Assembly (NCBI RefSeq): GCF_023856365.1
Contig: NC_064552.1
Coordinates: 4,181,200 to 4,245,199 of the forward strand
From: Brienomyrus brachyistius
Lineage: Eukaryota; Chordata; Actinopteri; Osteoglossiformes; Mormyridae
Length of the DNA: 64,000 nucleotides
Reading direction: 5' to 3'
The position numbers and the translations under genes were made by a program. Numbering within the stretch: the stretch's first letter is position 1; each line of letters opens with the position of its first letter. Shown here piece by piece: positions 1 to 11,499 of this stretch. The notes under the pieces are model-generated. The model was not told the DNA's origin. It saw only the letters and a program-made list of their open reading frames with translations, and ran no database searches.

Positions 1-181
1 TTCTTTTGCACTATGTGCGTGCGGTAGACAATCCACATTCGCCTGTGCTCTACATACTTTGTGACGGGATGCACAAGAATTTCCCCCTGAGATTTATATT
101 AATCTTATTTGATTCAGATAGAGGTAGATGCAGCCTATGCATTTATTCGTAACTTTGCGCTTGCCACCATCCCAACGATAG

Positions 182-288
182 GAGTACAGATGATCCCCAT
201 CAGCTGGTGTGAGATGCAGTGCCCCAGGACGCACGGAAAGGAGTTCCGGAAGGTGGCCAGGGTGCAGCCGGAGTTCCTGCAGGCGTGA
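182..288 (+). CDS. exosc1: EXOSC1 (CSL4), last coding exon, partial
   Basis: This is the final coding exon of the RNA exosome cap subunit CSL4, which helps thread RNA into the 3'-5' exonuclease complex in nucleus and cytoplasm. An acceptor AG at 180-181 opens an exon in which one base carried from the previous exon completes the first codon. The frame then reads VQMIPISWCEMQCPRTHGKE and continues to ...VQPEFLQA with a TGA stop at 286-288. This matches the C-terminal zinc-ribbon-like end of EXOSC1, including the two cysteines in the WCEMQC stretch. Earlier exons lie left of the window; bases 1-179 show no further exon. The neighbour mettl18 is convergent, with stop codons about 400 bp apart. 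The identification rests on the protein match and on the exosc1-zdhhc16-mms19-ubtd1 order known in vertebrates. Confidence 0.92.
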
Positions 289-696
289 CCTGCCAGCCGC
301 CGATGTGGCAGCCCCCCCTCTCCTACGATTAGCCGCTCTTCCAGGGTCACCCAACATCTTCCAGTGTGTAGTCAAGCAGCACTAACCTGTTCACAGAATC
401 GCCGATGGCGACGGCAGGAAAAGTCAGGGGTGGTTTGGTCTTCAACTGCAGATGATTTTGCTGCCGCTTTTGAGAACGGGAAGGAATGTGAGGTTTCGAT
501 CTAAAAGTGAGGAAATAACTCAACAAATCGATGTTCTGTCAGTCATTTATGAATATGGTCATTGGCCTTTGTACATATTTCAGAGGTTGTTTTACAAATA
601 TTTTACAAAAATAAACTGGTTACTGAAAATAAAATGCATCCTGGTTATGTTGTGATATTGAAGGGTTCCTCTAAGGATTTCAGATTCGCTGAAATC
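289..696. other. Shared 3' UTR region between convergent exosc1 and mettl18
   Basis: This spacer separates the exosc1 stop from the mettl18 stop. It holds a canonical AATAAA on the plus strand at 610-615, about 320 bp after the exosc1 stop. An AATAAA on the minus strand (plus TTTATT, 142-147) could serve mettl18, but it lies beyond the exosc1 exon, so the two transcripts would overlap tail to tail. No further coding sequence is seen. Confidence 0.5.
610..615 (+). other. Candidate exosc1 polyadenylation signal AATAAA
   Basis: A canonical hexamer lies about 320 bp downstream of the exosc1 stop codon, on the gene's strand, in an AT-rich stretch. It is the first AATAAA after the stop. Confidence 0.5.
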
Positions 697-1873
697 TCAT
701 TTCTTGAAGCTCAGGGCCACCACGTGTCTCTGGAGGCCCTGCTCCACGTCCCTCACACACCTTATCCCAAAAACGGCCCTCTCTTCCACAAACTTTTGGA
801 AGAGGAGAAGTCCACCCCCAACCCCAAAGTAGTGTGACTTTGTGGCTAGATAAATGACACCATCCGAGTCCAGCAGTTTGTGAAAGACCTGGTGGAGTGC
901 AGCATAGTAAGCTGTGTTATAGATTGTCTCTGATGTCAGTATGATGTCATATTTAGGTGCCGTGTCCCTGCTAACCATCAGTGGGAGGAACGCTGCCCAG
1001 TCACCGGAAAAAAACCTGCACTTAGCAAACTGAGGGTGCTGCGATAGATCTGTGGCTCTCTTCTTTGACGAAGGGCTACCGTCATCCTCCTCCACACTGC
1101 TGTCCTCACAGTTCAGAAGAACAGTGGGTATGGTCAGTCGGTCGACCACCGTACTGTTGTAATCCTGGAAGTGCACATCACTGGCTCCCATCTTCAGCGC
1201 TGCAATGCCCAGCAATCCTGCCCCGCAGCCCAAGTCCAGCACCTTCTTCCCAACAAAGCTCACTCCTTCAGCCTCAATATACTCCAAGAGGTCATAGGTA
1301 CACTCCCAAATTTTGAGTCCGCCCTCATATACACCAGAGATGAGGTCAGAATGCAGGGCTGCGGTCTGGGACAGGATCTTCTCGCTATCTGCCTCCACTG
1401 AGGTTGTTGTTTCAAACACAGTTTCATTTAGGTAGTGGAGGGGGGGCAGTGACCCCACGCATAAAGTCTCAAACACGCTGTTTTCAAACAGGGACGGGTG
1501 ACTCTTAGGATTGTGCTCTACGGCCGGTTTTACCTTTAATCCCGCGTCATTTACAGCATCTTCCTGAAATTATATTGAGAAGAGGAAAACACCATTCACT
1601 TACAGGACACGAAGAGTCGACGCTTCAAAGTTTTACAACCGTATCGATATGCGGCGTTGCAAACCAGTAAAAAAACTCATAACATGAAAGCACGTGGCTG
1701 CACAACCCGAAAAGTGAAGCGACATTTCAGCTATTTAACAAACTAACTAGTCGCATACATACCGCGTCAGTCGAACGATCCGGCAGCATTTGGATACGAT
1801 CTTTCTCATTCGAGTCCGCATCGCTCGGTTCCTTGGTGTTTATCTGTACATCGAAATTAAAACTGAAGGCCAT
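697..1873 (-). CDS. mettl18: METTL18, histidine protein methyltransferase
   Basis: METTL18 is a seven-beta-strand SAM-dependent methyltransferase that methylates a histidine of ribosomal protein RPL3. There are two coding exons: 1873-1763 (37 codons, donor GT at 1762-1761) and 1563-697 (acceptor AG at 1565-1564). They join in phase 0 and give 325 aa. The start is the ATG at 1873, because MAFSFNFDVQ resembles the family N terminus. Visible motifs are the family signature SDLISGVYEGGLKIWEC from about residue 109, the SAM-binding motif I VLDLGCGAGLLG at 145-156, the following acidic loop FQDYN, a TSETIYN block, and the C-terminal FGVGGG...FQKFVEER block. Residues 38-100 are poorly conserved linker. 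An acidic/serine-rich insertion sits mid-domain (EEDDGSPSSKK). It is convergent with exosc1 and divergent from zdhhc16. Confidence 0.95.
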
Positions 1874-2400
1874 TTTAACACATATGCCTCGGAGTTTAAA
1901 CAGAGCTGTAGTTTTTACCGTATACATGCACGTCAGCACGAGGTGACAAGCGGTAATGGACTACATCTCCCAGCATCCCTTATAGAAAATTTTTATTTTT
2001 TTCTGTACTATTTTATTTAATGCTTCTATATCACGATATAAATACATCATTTATATTTCATATACAACTGTGCAAAGTCGGCGATACTGCTGCAACTTAA
2101 TATTTTCATCACGTCCGAACGGGAACGTATCTCCACCCATCGCTCCCATGTCATCATTAACTTGCGCAATATGATTAGACTTGGGAGGAAAAAGGAGGAT
2201 CTGCAGTTTGAAATGCCGTTTCGTTGCGTGTGGGTGCGAGACGTTGCGTTTCTTCGGCAGTAACATGACCTGAGCACCGCGGGAGGAAGTCAAAGGTAAG
2301 GCGAGCCGCACTGGCGGCAGTGCGATTGGCGGCGATATGCGGGTTAGGGGGAACTCGGCTGCATGCCTCGTTCATTAGCGTGAACTGCATCTCTTATAAT
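1874..2400. promoter_or_regulatory. Candidate bidirectional promoter of mettl18 and zdhhc16
   Basis: This is the region directly upstream of the mettl18 start. The part from about 2220 to 2360 is richer in CpG than its surroundings. A good plus-strand donor (CAAAG|GTAAGG) lies at 2295/2296. It could end a noncoding first exon of zdhhc16, whose coding exon is preceded by a possible acceptor (GCCACGCAG) near 5791. No TATA box can be assigned. The function is inferred from position and composition only. Confidence 0.3.
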
Positions 2401-4080
2401 GATTTTTAAGCACTGTTCCAATGAACTTCTGTATTGATAAGATGCTTGTGACGAGACTGCGGTAGACAGTGAAGATTTTACACTACTGGGCAGCTGGAGG
2501 AGTTGATTCTGTAAACCAGTCATATGTCACCGTCGGGGGGCACAGAGAAGCTTTCGTATTTGGGATGTTTCATATGTGTAAAACTGGTAATATCATTAGC
2601 GAAATAAAGTATAGAAATTATTGGAAATTCAGCGTGAACCGCCTGAATATTTCATCGTTTTGTTAGATTGTAAATTTGTTGTTAACACTTTGCAAAGCTA
2701 TAGAGTCAAAGATGCACCTTGTTTATTGTTCTCCTTTGTTTCGGAAACATTGTTACAATGAATGATATTGCAACACGCCACTTGTCCATAAATGGGAAAG
2801 ATGTGAAGGTGGGAGAGAGCCGAGCAACGTCTACCGCATAGTGTCTGTTAGGTGTTTAGTAAAGCTGTAATTTAATTTTATTATGCTTGGTACAACAGTT
2901 GTGCCGAAGTATGACTGACAAAATGCAGAAATTCTTTTGTAATCAAATATCTTTTTACGTAAACCGTATTCATTTAAGTAGTTGCAGATGTTTAAAAATG
3001 ATCGAATAGGAAAATTTGGAACTGACCGTGGCCTGTATTTCGCAGGGTTTCCGTGCCGGGTGGATTAAACAAACTGAATTATTGTTTTAAAACTGGTTGT
3101 ATCGGACTGAAATGCATATGCTGATTACTGGACGGCTGCATCACGGTCGGACTGATATTTATTAAAAGATGTTTGTTAGATAACTGAGGGCTTCACCCTG
3201 TGTGCGTCTTCTGTGAGATCATGTATGAGGGAGGCGATCAAACCATGTGATTATAACACGACACGCCATATAATCAAACGTGACTCATACTCATAACCGC
3301 AGTTTCCTTAACTCCTTATTCTGTTGAAAATGTCAGTTCACTGCTACCTTCTTAAAGGACATTTTTTTAAAGGGCCACATGTCAATGATGTGAGTTCAGA
3401 GATCAATATGCATCTTGCAAAGTTAATCTAAAAGCTTTAAAGTTTCTTAATTTGATCACATGCTGTACTACCTTTCTCGGAATCGAATTGTGCGATTGAA
3501 TTATCAAAACAAACAGCAATTTTAAAACCTGCAGTGATGAGCATGTAAATATGGATTCTCATTCTAGGCATCTTCCTGCTAAAGATCACCACAGAATCTG
3601 AAAGATGGAACGTACACAACCGGAGTGATCAAACTTTACGGGTGTGTTGGCCGTATACAAAGTCAGCTTCAGGTTCTACACTGGACCAGAAGCTCCCCGT
3701 GAGGGGAATCGCTGATACGACTGTGAGAAAGTATTTAATCTCACTTTCCTCAGTCAAAACTTTGAGGGCTGAGATTTATTTTTATATTTGATTTGTTCAT
3801 TCCATTTTTGGCTGCTTCAGATTCACACTGTGTTATGTAAACCCATCGCATTAGTACGCTTTGTGCTAACGTCCTTATGATAGGGCTTTTTTAGTCGTGT
3901 GCTTTTTCTCCGTGTGCTCCTGGTCTCCCACCTGGGATACAGACCCTGTTCCACGCTCTCTGACCCCTCATGGACACACAGCTGCTCGCCTCAGTCCAGC
4001 ACAACTTCAGTTTGTTTGTGGTTAAAGTAACACCAACCAGTACTTTGTGTTACACAGATAAATGCTTTTATTCTTCACCT
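2401..4080. other. Intergenic or zdhhc16 5' intron, no gene seen
   Basis: This is mostly AT-rich unique-looking sequence. All open frames are short and show no recognisable protein. No splice-bounded exon with a known product was found. Confidence 0.5.
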
Positions 4081-4084
4081 ACCG

Positions 4085-4245
4085 CAACATAGGTTGGGGG
4101 GTGCAGCACCCCTGCAGCTGAGAATTAAGGGCATTGCTCAAGGGCCCACAGAAACGTGACTGTTCTATCAAGGCCGGGACTCAAACCAGTGATCTTCCGA
4201 TCATGGGCATAGACCCTTAGCCCACTGAGCCACTCGCCACCCCTA
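4085..4245 (-). repeat. tRNA-derived SINE, minus orientation
   Basis: Read on the minus strand, the stretch begins with a tRNA-like head. The A-box-like TGGCTCAGTGGG is followed about 40 bp later by the B-box GGTTTGAGTCC. After this comes the core GGGCCCTTGAGCAATGCCC, a block found in many fish SINEs. The same head and core occur in the plus-oriented copy near 33845-34048. Ends are approximate and no target duplication was identified. Confidence 0.75.
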
Positions 4246-5800
4246 ATGTTTTGTGCGTTGGATGTGGGATGAAGCTTCTACACGGTTAAGATGCTGGCGA
4301 GAATTGAGAGTAAACGACACCTAGGTGGTTCTGAACAGGGAGCATGGCTAAGAATTCCACATCGTGCAATCCGCACCGGAGCGCTCTGCCATCCGCTCGC
4401 ACGCCTGGATCGACAGCTCTGCAGTGAGGCTCTGAAGGAGGCCCCGTTGGGCTGGTGGGGGAGCAGTCGAGTCATTAATAAAGATGATGAAAATGTGCTG
4501 CTTTCAGAGGTGTGCCGGCTTGGGTTACGGTACCACAAAGCTCACCGTTCGTACCTGGAGGTTTAGCCGGACCTGGCGGAACACTGTATTCCCCGTGTGA
4601 CGGAACGTCAGCCAGTCGCCATGGTGACAGCGCCATCTGCTCATTTTGAACATTGATCCGGCTCGCCGGGGGCTCCTGCGGCCATTAGTGGGCCTCATAA
4701 AAGGGTCACGGTCAAGAGTAAGGAGACGTCTGACAAATGTCATCCGGCAGGATGCACAGGGTTCGCGTTTAGGCCATGTTGTGTTGCCATGGTGACTGGT
4801 CACCAGCCCCATGCCTGAAAACATCTCGGTCATTGAAACCCAGCTGGACCTGATTAGAATGAATAGCTTGTTAAGGATAAACTGGGTCAGGCGGCAGTCT
4901 GATACCTCCTGACCTCCGTCATCCTCCGCTGGTCACACCTTGGTGATCTGGTGGTTCATCTGGTCCAGCATTGCATGGTGCGTTATTGCATTCCTATCAT
5001 TCCATCTAAATGAGATGCGATAGTGTTCTCCTGCAGCAGAGTCATCTTATACCCCTGTGATTAATTGGGGAGCAGGGGGCCAATTATCCGCCAGCTGCCA
5101 CGTCACATTAAAAATGAACTGCAAGAGTTTGGCAAAAGCGGATGCGTAATTAATACCACACAGGTTTTTGTGGGTTTTTTTTGTGTGGGTAGGTAAAAGC
5201 CGGACAGCCCTGGGTTGTTACGGCTGGGGCCCACATTAACCATGTGCCGGTCGGGGTGGGGGTCCTCCGCATTCTTCTGTAACGGATACCCGCTTATCAG
5301 AAATATCTCTCGTCTCCGGTGTCCCACCTCCATCTCCGCGGGAGAAATTCACCCTCGGCTGCGTCTGTGCCGTCACAAGAGGTGCTGGCTGATACGCGGG
5401 GAAGTGTGTTGCTCATGAAATTTTCACAGGGGTCAGGAATAGCAGTTGCAGTCCTGGTTTTTGGCCACGCCCCCTTTCCATACGCCAGTATAAATAGTGT
5501 GGCCCCACGCTAGCGCAGGAAGGTGTTGGGATAATCAGATGGTAGAGGGTGGGGGCAACACAGCACAGCCTCTTCCTGAGGTGGGAAGACTATTTATTAC
5601 TTGTTGCTAACTAATTTGCCATTTAGCCCGTGTTGGATAAGGTACATTGTGTAAGGGTACAACAGCCGTCTTTTGCTGAGTTTTTTTTTTTTAATATAAA
5701 GTCGGCGCTGATGATGTGTGCTGCCGTTGCAGCTGGGAGGTGCAGGCGAGGAGGTCCAACGTCTCAAGGTGTCCATGTTGGTGCCACGCAGGGGGGGGCG
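4246..5800. other. Intergenic and presumed zdhhc16 5' UTR
   Basis: No convincing gene is seen. Sequence just before the zdhhc16 start contains a T run, then GC-rich sequence and a possible acceptor at 5789-5791, so the 5' UTR may be spliced here. Upstream ATGs at 5630 and 5710 are in frame with the coding exon, but the peptide they would add is unlike the family N terminus. Confidence 0.4.
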
Positions 5801-8800
5801 ATGAGCCGCTGGAGGCGCCTGAGCCCCACCGCCGCCCGCCTCTTCCTGCGCTGCCTGCGCCCGTGTTCTGCGTGGGGGGGCAGCGGGGGGCGCCTCACCG
5901 GCCGCCTGAAGGAGTTCTGGAGTTACGGCCGGCTCCTCCTCAAGTCGCTCTGCTTCAACGCCCTCTGCAACTTCGACGTGTTCCTGGACTCCGTCTTCGA
6001 GCCTGTCTACTGGCTGGTGGACCACCTGACCCGCTGGTTTGGGGTGGTAAGTCCGGTCCACGTCCTCCATCTGTGCCTTATCTTAGGGGGCCTGTGAGAA
6101 GAAGCTGGTCTCCAGGAGATGTGACATGAAAAACACTGCGAGGGTATGAGCGAGCTCAGGACAGGCCGGGACTCGGGGCAGATTGGCGTTTAGTGCAGGA
6201 AACCCAGAGAAGCAAAAAGCATGGAATAAGCCATCATCAGATTCCTTATCTGGCTCCAGACCCATCACTTCCAGGAATTCCTTTACTAGCCTGACACCTC
6301 TTTGTTCCTGGGATTTTCTCAATGCCACAATTCTGGTTCTGCAATAGATTCATTAGGTTCCGATCCTTCTTTTGCTCCAATCCTGCTCACTCTTGTACCT
6401 GGGCTTTCATTGGAAGCTCAGCCTAGCCTCCCTGATGCCTATTCGCCTCCTTTACAGCTGATTGTCTGTTTCAACAATTTATCCATCCATCCATTTTCCA
6501 AACCGCTTATCCTATTGGGTCGCGGGGGGTCCGGAGCCTATCCCGGAAGCAATGGGCACGAGGCTGAGAACAACCCAGGATGGGGGGCCAGCCCATCGCA
6601 GGGCACACTCACACACCAGTCACTCTCACATGCATTCCTACGGGCAACTTGGCAAGTCCAATTAGCCTCAGCATGTTTTTGGACTGTGGGGGGAAACCGG
6701 AGTACCCGGAGGAAACCCCACGATGACATGGGGAGAACATGCAAACTCCACACACATGTGACCCAGGTGGAGAGTCGAACCCAGGTCCCAGAGGTGTGAG
6801 GCAGCAGTGCTAACCACTGCACCACCATGCCACCCCTTTTCAACAATTTAGCCTCCACTAAATAAAAATAAGCACATGTAGAGATGAACATGGTAGATGT
6901 GCATGTTATCAGCGGGGTTTAATACCTGGTAAAATATTAGCTCCTTCTTTTATTATTATTGTTTCATGCTGGATACCCGCTGACTTGTCTGCTCCTGACC
7001 CATATCATCATTTCGTCACCCGCTTGTCCCCGCCCCTCTTCCCATCTGCTACCCAGGTGTTTGTCTGCCTGGTCATCCTGCTCACCAGCTCGGTCCTGGT
7101 CATTGTTTACTACTTTGTCCTGCCACTGATCATCAGCACCTATCCGGCGCACTGGGTCACGTGGCACCTATGCTACGGCCACTGGAACCTGCTGATGGTC
7201 GTCTTCCACTACTATAAGGCCATCAGGACGTCCCCGGGACACCCTCCGCAGGTACGCACCCCCCCCCCCCCCCCCCGAGGGGCACTGTGGGTTCCGGGAG
7301 GAGAGGGGGGGGTTTGGGTGCAGAAAGGAATCATGGGAAGGGCTAGGGCAGAGATGTGATGTGGATGAGTGGTTTAAGCCACAGTCCTGTCTCCCACGGC
7401 AAGAAACGCGGCATCAGAGGTGGAAAGTTCAGGTCCAGAAAGGAAATCCAGCCAAGGTTTTGTTTCAAATTTGTTTCAATTTACTATGAGTCACAGTCAC
7501 AGAGTACTCAACTGGTTGTTTTAAACAAAACCTTGCGTACTTTGCAGACCTGAACATTCCACCCCTGTCCGCCTTTGTAATCGGTCACCCTGACTTCTGT
7601 TCCTGATCTTCACTACCCAGAAGCCACTGCAGCTGTTTATCCAAATGTTATTTCCTTTGTAGATGAAGACTGACATACCATCAGTGTCCATCTGTAAGAA
7701 GTGTATATTCCCCAAACCGGCCAGAACTCACCACTGTAGCATCTGCAACCGGTAAGGACACTGCAGATCTTGCTGGGTACTGGATTCCTGTGCTGTGGGC
7801 CATCTGTGATCCTGGGTTGAATTCAAAGCACTTAAAATACCCTCTGGTGTGCTCTCACATGGGTGTCGTGATCTGGGATGAGCGTGATTGTGAGGCCCTT
7901 CTTAAGTTTGTCTCTTTACAGGTGTGTGCTGAAGATGGATCACCATTGCCGTATCCTTTGTGATTTAAGCAGGAAATCTGGTGCATTTGGCCTGTTTGTG
8001 GATCCAGGATCCTGTGTTTACATTTGACAAGGTGGGGCCCGCCAGTTCCTGGGGCATTCGCGGGCACAGAGCCATTTGACCCCCACGCGGACCCCACACA
8101 GCAGTGAGCGATGCTGGTCCTCGCTGGCTGTGCTGGTTTCTCGTTGCACATGTGCTCTTAATGGCTTTTCAAAGCACATTAGGACTCTGCCTCACCTGAG
8201 GTACCATTGAAAATGCTGCTGCTTATGGTGTGTTCGATTATTTCTCTCCGACTCGGAACGCGGGTGAAAACATCACGAGAAACGTCACTTCCCGTTGGAA
8301 ACACGCCTCTTTTATGACGTAGATGTTGGACAGAATCATTTTCCTGTCCGAGTTGCCCCTGTGACGTCATTTCAACATGGCAGCTTACACACTCAACAGT
8401 GATTCTATTTTTTAGATCTTTAAAAATGTTAATTTTGTTAAATGTATTAATAGTTGTAATTGCACGTGTTCGATTTAGAGAATGCAATTTCGTGACCGTA
8501 AACAGTATCCTAGCAGCAATATCAGATTTTTACCAGACTTGTTAGTGTCTTTGTAGTTTATTTGCCTCTCGAGTATCGCTACGAATGTACTCAAATCATT
8601 TGATAAAGGTTTTAATGTGGTTTGACTAGTTCGTGTTTCTTGTTTGTTTGAATAATCTTACTCCAAAACTGCTAAAATATTAAGCGACAGCATAGCAGCG
8701 TGTTCATGGAGGCAGCCATGTTTGTTCCGAGTTGTGGTAGCTCGAACGGGAGATTGTCGGACGAGCAGGTCTGTGGTGCTTGGTGGCCGAGTAGCACAGA

Positions 8801-10937
8801 GGCAGCCATCTTCTCTGCATAAATACAATCACTTTCCCACTGATGTAAGAGTGTGGTTTAACATGACATCACTGTGCTGGTTGTTCTCCACTTTCCCCTT
8901 GACTGGCTGCTCCCTCAGCCTGGCTAAATAACTGTGTGGGACACCTCAACCACCGCTACTTCTTCTCCTTTTGCCTCTTCATGACCATGGGGTGCGTCTA
9001 CTGCAGCGTGACCTGTTGGGACATGTTCGTCGGGGCCTACAACGCCGTGGAGGTGAGTGTGCTGTTGACAGGTGTATCATGGCGCCATAAGCTCCGAGTA
9101 GCTGTGGTGTTAATCTCTTTTGTTTGCTGCACGTTGACGTCCCATAAGGTCAACAATACTGCCAGCTCGGGACTTGGTGTTAATGAATGTTTGAGGTGGG
9201 GGTACGAGTAACCATGGCAGCCTGTGTTTATGTTACCATGGTAGCACCATAGGAATTGGGCCAGGGAATAATTAAGTGGGTGGGGCTGTGGTAGGACACT
9301 ATTGAGGGTCCAGTATTTAGGATCTTTGTTGCACCCACCTCGGAGGGTGCATGTGCATGTAGAAGATCCCTGCATCCATCTGTATTCCATCAGCTCATGC
9401 TGGTCACGCCCCCAGGGGTGTGGCACCTCCCCCAAGCAGAATAGGTACACCCTGGGCTGATGTCCTACAACAGATTCTCTGAATTATTAATGCAAACAAA
9501 ACGAAAGATTTTTCTTTCGTTTTGCCATTCATCAGAGGTCTGGTCCTTTGGATTTTTGCCGTGACAAACCGACAAATGGTCTTTTCCTCTGTACTCACCA
9601 TTATATTCTCTACCGTGGACCTTATCCTTCCCTGGAGACGTGCTGTGTGTCCTTCAGCCCCGCTGTACTCTGCCTCCTTTCAGCTACCGCCTCCGTCGCA
9701 GCTGTGCCGTTTGCCGATCGGCACGCCTCAGTGTAATCACACCTCCTGTCAGCTAGAGTACGGCCGGACTTTTCCTCGTGTGTCGGCTAACAGTGTAGAA
9801 GGGCTGCCATCTAGCTGGGCTTGCGCTACACCCGATACTTGCTGCACCCAGAAAATAAAAATAAGGGAGCGTGGAGCTGTAGGTTTTACATTTTAAATAT
9901 GGAGAATGGTGACTTTAAGGTCATTTCATGCTGCAATGTGGATGCAAGTCTGGTTCATAGATATTTGCCTTGTGTGGATGCACATCTAGTTTATAGATAA
10001 ATGCTTTCCTCCTGTGATGGATGAGTATTCGACCAATGGGATGTGAGTGTTTAATTCATTGTTCTGTGTCGTTCAAGAGTTACTATCAGACCCCTGAGCC
10101 TTTGTTCACCTTTACGGAGAAGCTGTTTCACAAGTGCATGATCTACTTGTGGGTGCTTACCAGGTAAGGCCTCTCAGAATTTCGGCTTCATTTAATGTGC
10201 AGCAGGCCTGCGTGACTACATGCCTGCAGTCCACTGCATTACACATGCAGAGCCCAGCAGTCTGCTACAGTCGCTGTCATTCACCCTCCCTGCAGCTCGG
10301 TGGCGGTAGCCCTGACAGGGCTGACGCTGTGGCATGCGGCCCTCATTACCCGGGGAGAGACGAGCGTGGAGAGGCACATCAACCGCAAGGAGGCTCGACG
10401 GCTACGGGACAGCGGCAAGGTGAGCCCCTCCCTGCCCTTTGTGGTCCCTGTATGCACTGACCTTGTTCAGTCCAACGGTTTATTAACGTCGTGAAAATAT
10501 CTGAAAGTATATCAACATGGTGGCAACGGAAAGTGTCTGGCCGTGATATTTATGCAGGTTTTCCGGAACCCGTACAACCACGGAAAGGTGGAGAACTGGA
10601 GAATATTCTTTGGTGTGAAGAAAAGAAGGTGAGCCTGCAGCTTACTCAGCCGGACAAACCGTCGCGCCGCAGCGCGAGAGGCCATGACTGAACTAAAGTA
10701 ACACATATTTCCAGCACCCAAGTTATGAGCCATAAATGTACTGATTCGGGGGGGGAGGGGAAGTAATCTGTAAATGTCAGGATTAATATGCCTAAAGGCA
10801 GGCAGAGCATTTAATCTTACTCTTTCCTCCACAGCCATTGGCTGACTCGTGTCCTCCTGCCCTCTGACCACACCCCTTTTGGGGAGGGGCTAATATGGGA
10901 CTGCTCTGTATACAGAAGAGATCCAACTGCTATATAA
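5801..10937 (+). CDS. zdhhc16: ZDHHC16, DHHC-type protein S-acyltransferase
   Basis: Zdhhc16 is an ER/Golgi membrane palmitoyltransferase that S-acylates proteins, including phospholamban and PCBP1 in mammals. Nine coding exons join without a frame break: 5801-6046, 7057-7251, 7663-7751, 7922-7950, 8919-9052, 10078-10163, 10296-10419, 10558-10628 and 10835-10937. They give 358 aa. Membrane segments fall at about residues 84-108, 122-138, in the FFSFCLFMTMGCVYC stretch, and near WVLTSSVAVALTGLTLW. The cysteine-rich domain starts at C158-x2-C161 and includes HHC (170-172) and C175. The active-site DHHC is residues 183-186, followed by PWLNNCVGHLNHRYFF. The start MSRWRRLSP precedes an ARLFLRCLRP stretch that fits the family N terminus. 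A 16-residue segment between exons 5 and 6, known from a longer human isoform, is absent here. Orientation is head to head with mettl18 and tail to tail with mms19. Confidence 0.95.
6482..6837 (-). repeat. tRNA-derived SINE with L2-like (GGAT)n tail and target duplication, zdhhc16 intron 1
   Basis: Read on the minus strand it starts GGCATGGTGGTGCAGTGGTT (tRNA-like A-box region), then has an intact B-box (GGTTCGACTC). It runs through a long body and ends GGATAAGCGG...AATGGATGGATGG. It is flanked by a 13-bp direct duplication, TTTCAACAATTTA, at 6469-6481 and 6838-6850, the mark of retrotransposon insertion. A second, more decayed copy lies at 53640-53878. The open frame on its minus strand is an element artefact, not a gene. 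Confidence 0.9.
7259..7276 (+). repeat. Poly(C) run, 18 C, just after the zdhhc16 exon 2 donor
   Basis: An uninterrupted C run begins seven bases into intron 2 of zdhhc16. It is one of several long C/G homopolymers next to splice sites in this window. Confidence 0.9.
8225..8760. mobile_element. Candidate nonautonomous DNA transposon in zdhhc16 intron 4
   Basis: The two ends show partial inverted similarity. The left end has GTGTTCGATT... followed by CGACTCGGAAC; the right end has GTTCCGAGTTG... followed by CTCGAACGGG. The interior is AT-rich and carries TGACGTCA at about 8372. No transposase frame is seen and no target duplication was found, so the ends are approximate. It could instead be unrelated intronic sequence. 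Confidence 0.35.
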
Positions 10938-11399
10938 CCACACGTCTTCTGGTGCTGGCCTGGAGACGGACATTTGGCCTATGAAGGTTACCGATTCCCT
11001 GGGACTGCGGATGGAGGACCTGAAAGAGGACAGTCCACCCCGCCTAAGCAGCTCATCCCAGCAGGCTGCCCTGTTGCCCCTTCTGTACCCGACGGACCCG
11101 TTTGTGTGTGTGTGTTTGAATGTGAAATGTCCAGCTGTTGTCGTGCCATAAACTAAAAGGGCTGATGGGCTTTTCCCAGAAAGACTTCAGCGAATGCGAT
11201 TGGTGAGTCAGGCAGGAAGTGGAGGTGGGATGAGGATTACTGTGTCACCACGGCAACCTGAGGATGACATGGAAGCAATACAAAGGGCCCAAACTGAACT
11301 GCATGCAGCGGTAACCAAAAGGAGCAGAGCTCCACTGCAGACTCTGCAAATTTGTACCTGTGAAATGGATCTTTTTTCTTTTTTTGCTTAAATGTTTTT

Positions 11400-11405
11400 A
11401 ATAAA
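11400..11405 (+). other. Candidate zdhhc16 polyadenylation signal AATAAA
   Basis: This is a canonical hexamer about 460 bp after the zdhhc16 stop, on the same strand, followed by T/G-rich sequence. Confidence 0.6.
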
Positions 11406-11499
11406 TGTTTGTCATAGTAGTGGTCGAAACCCATCCCTCAAGGCACAGGTGAATTACTTAGGAAATCCCAGACTCAAATGCATTTATAAAAATCTGACA

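Noticed and set aside
4291..4833. Overlapping open frames on both strands near 4.3-4.8 kb
   Set aside because: No recognisable domain or splice partners, and overlapping frames on both strands are expected by chance in GC-richer DNA.
5597..6070. 157-codon minus-strand frame opposite zdhhc16 exon 1
   Set aside because: GC-rich antisense shadow; the plus-strand exon matches the family and has a good donor.
6538..6891. 117-codon minus-strand frame beginning near MVVQWLALLPH
   Set aside because: It is the translated tRNA-derived SINE; the related frame at 53644-53892 comes from a second copy.
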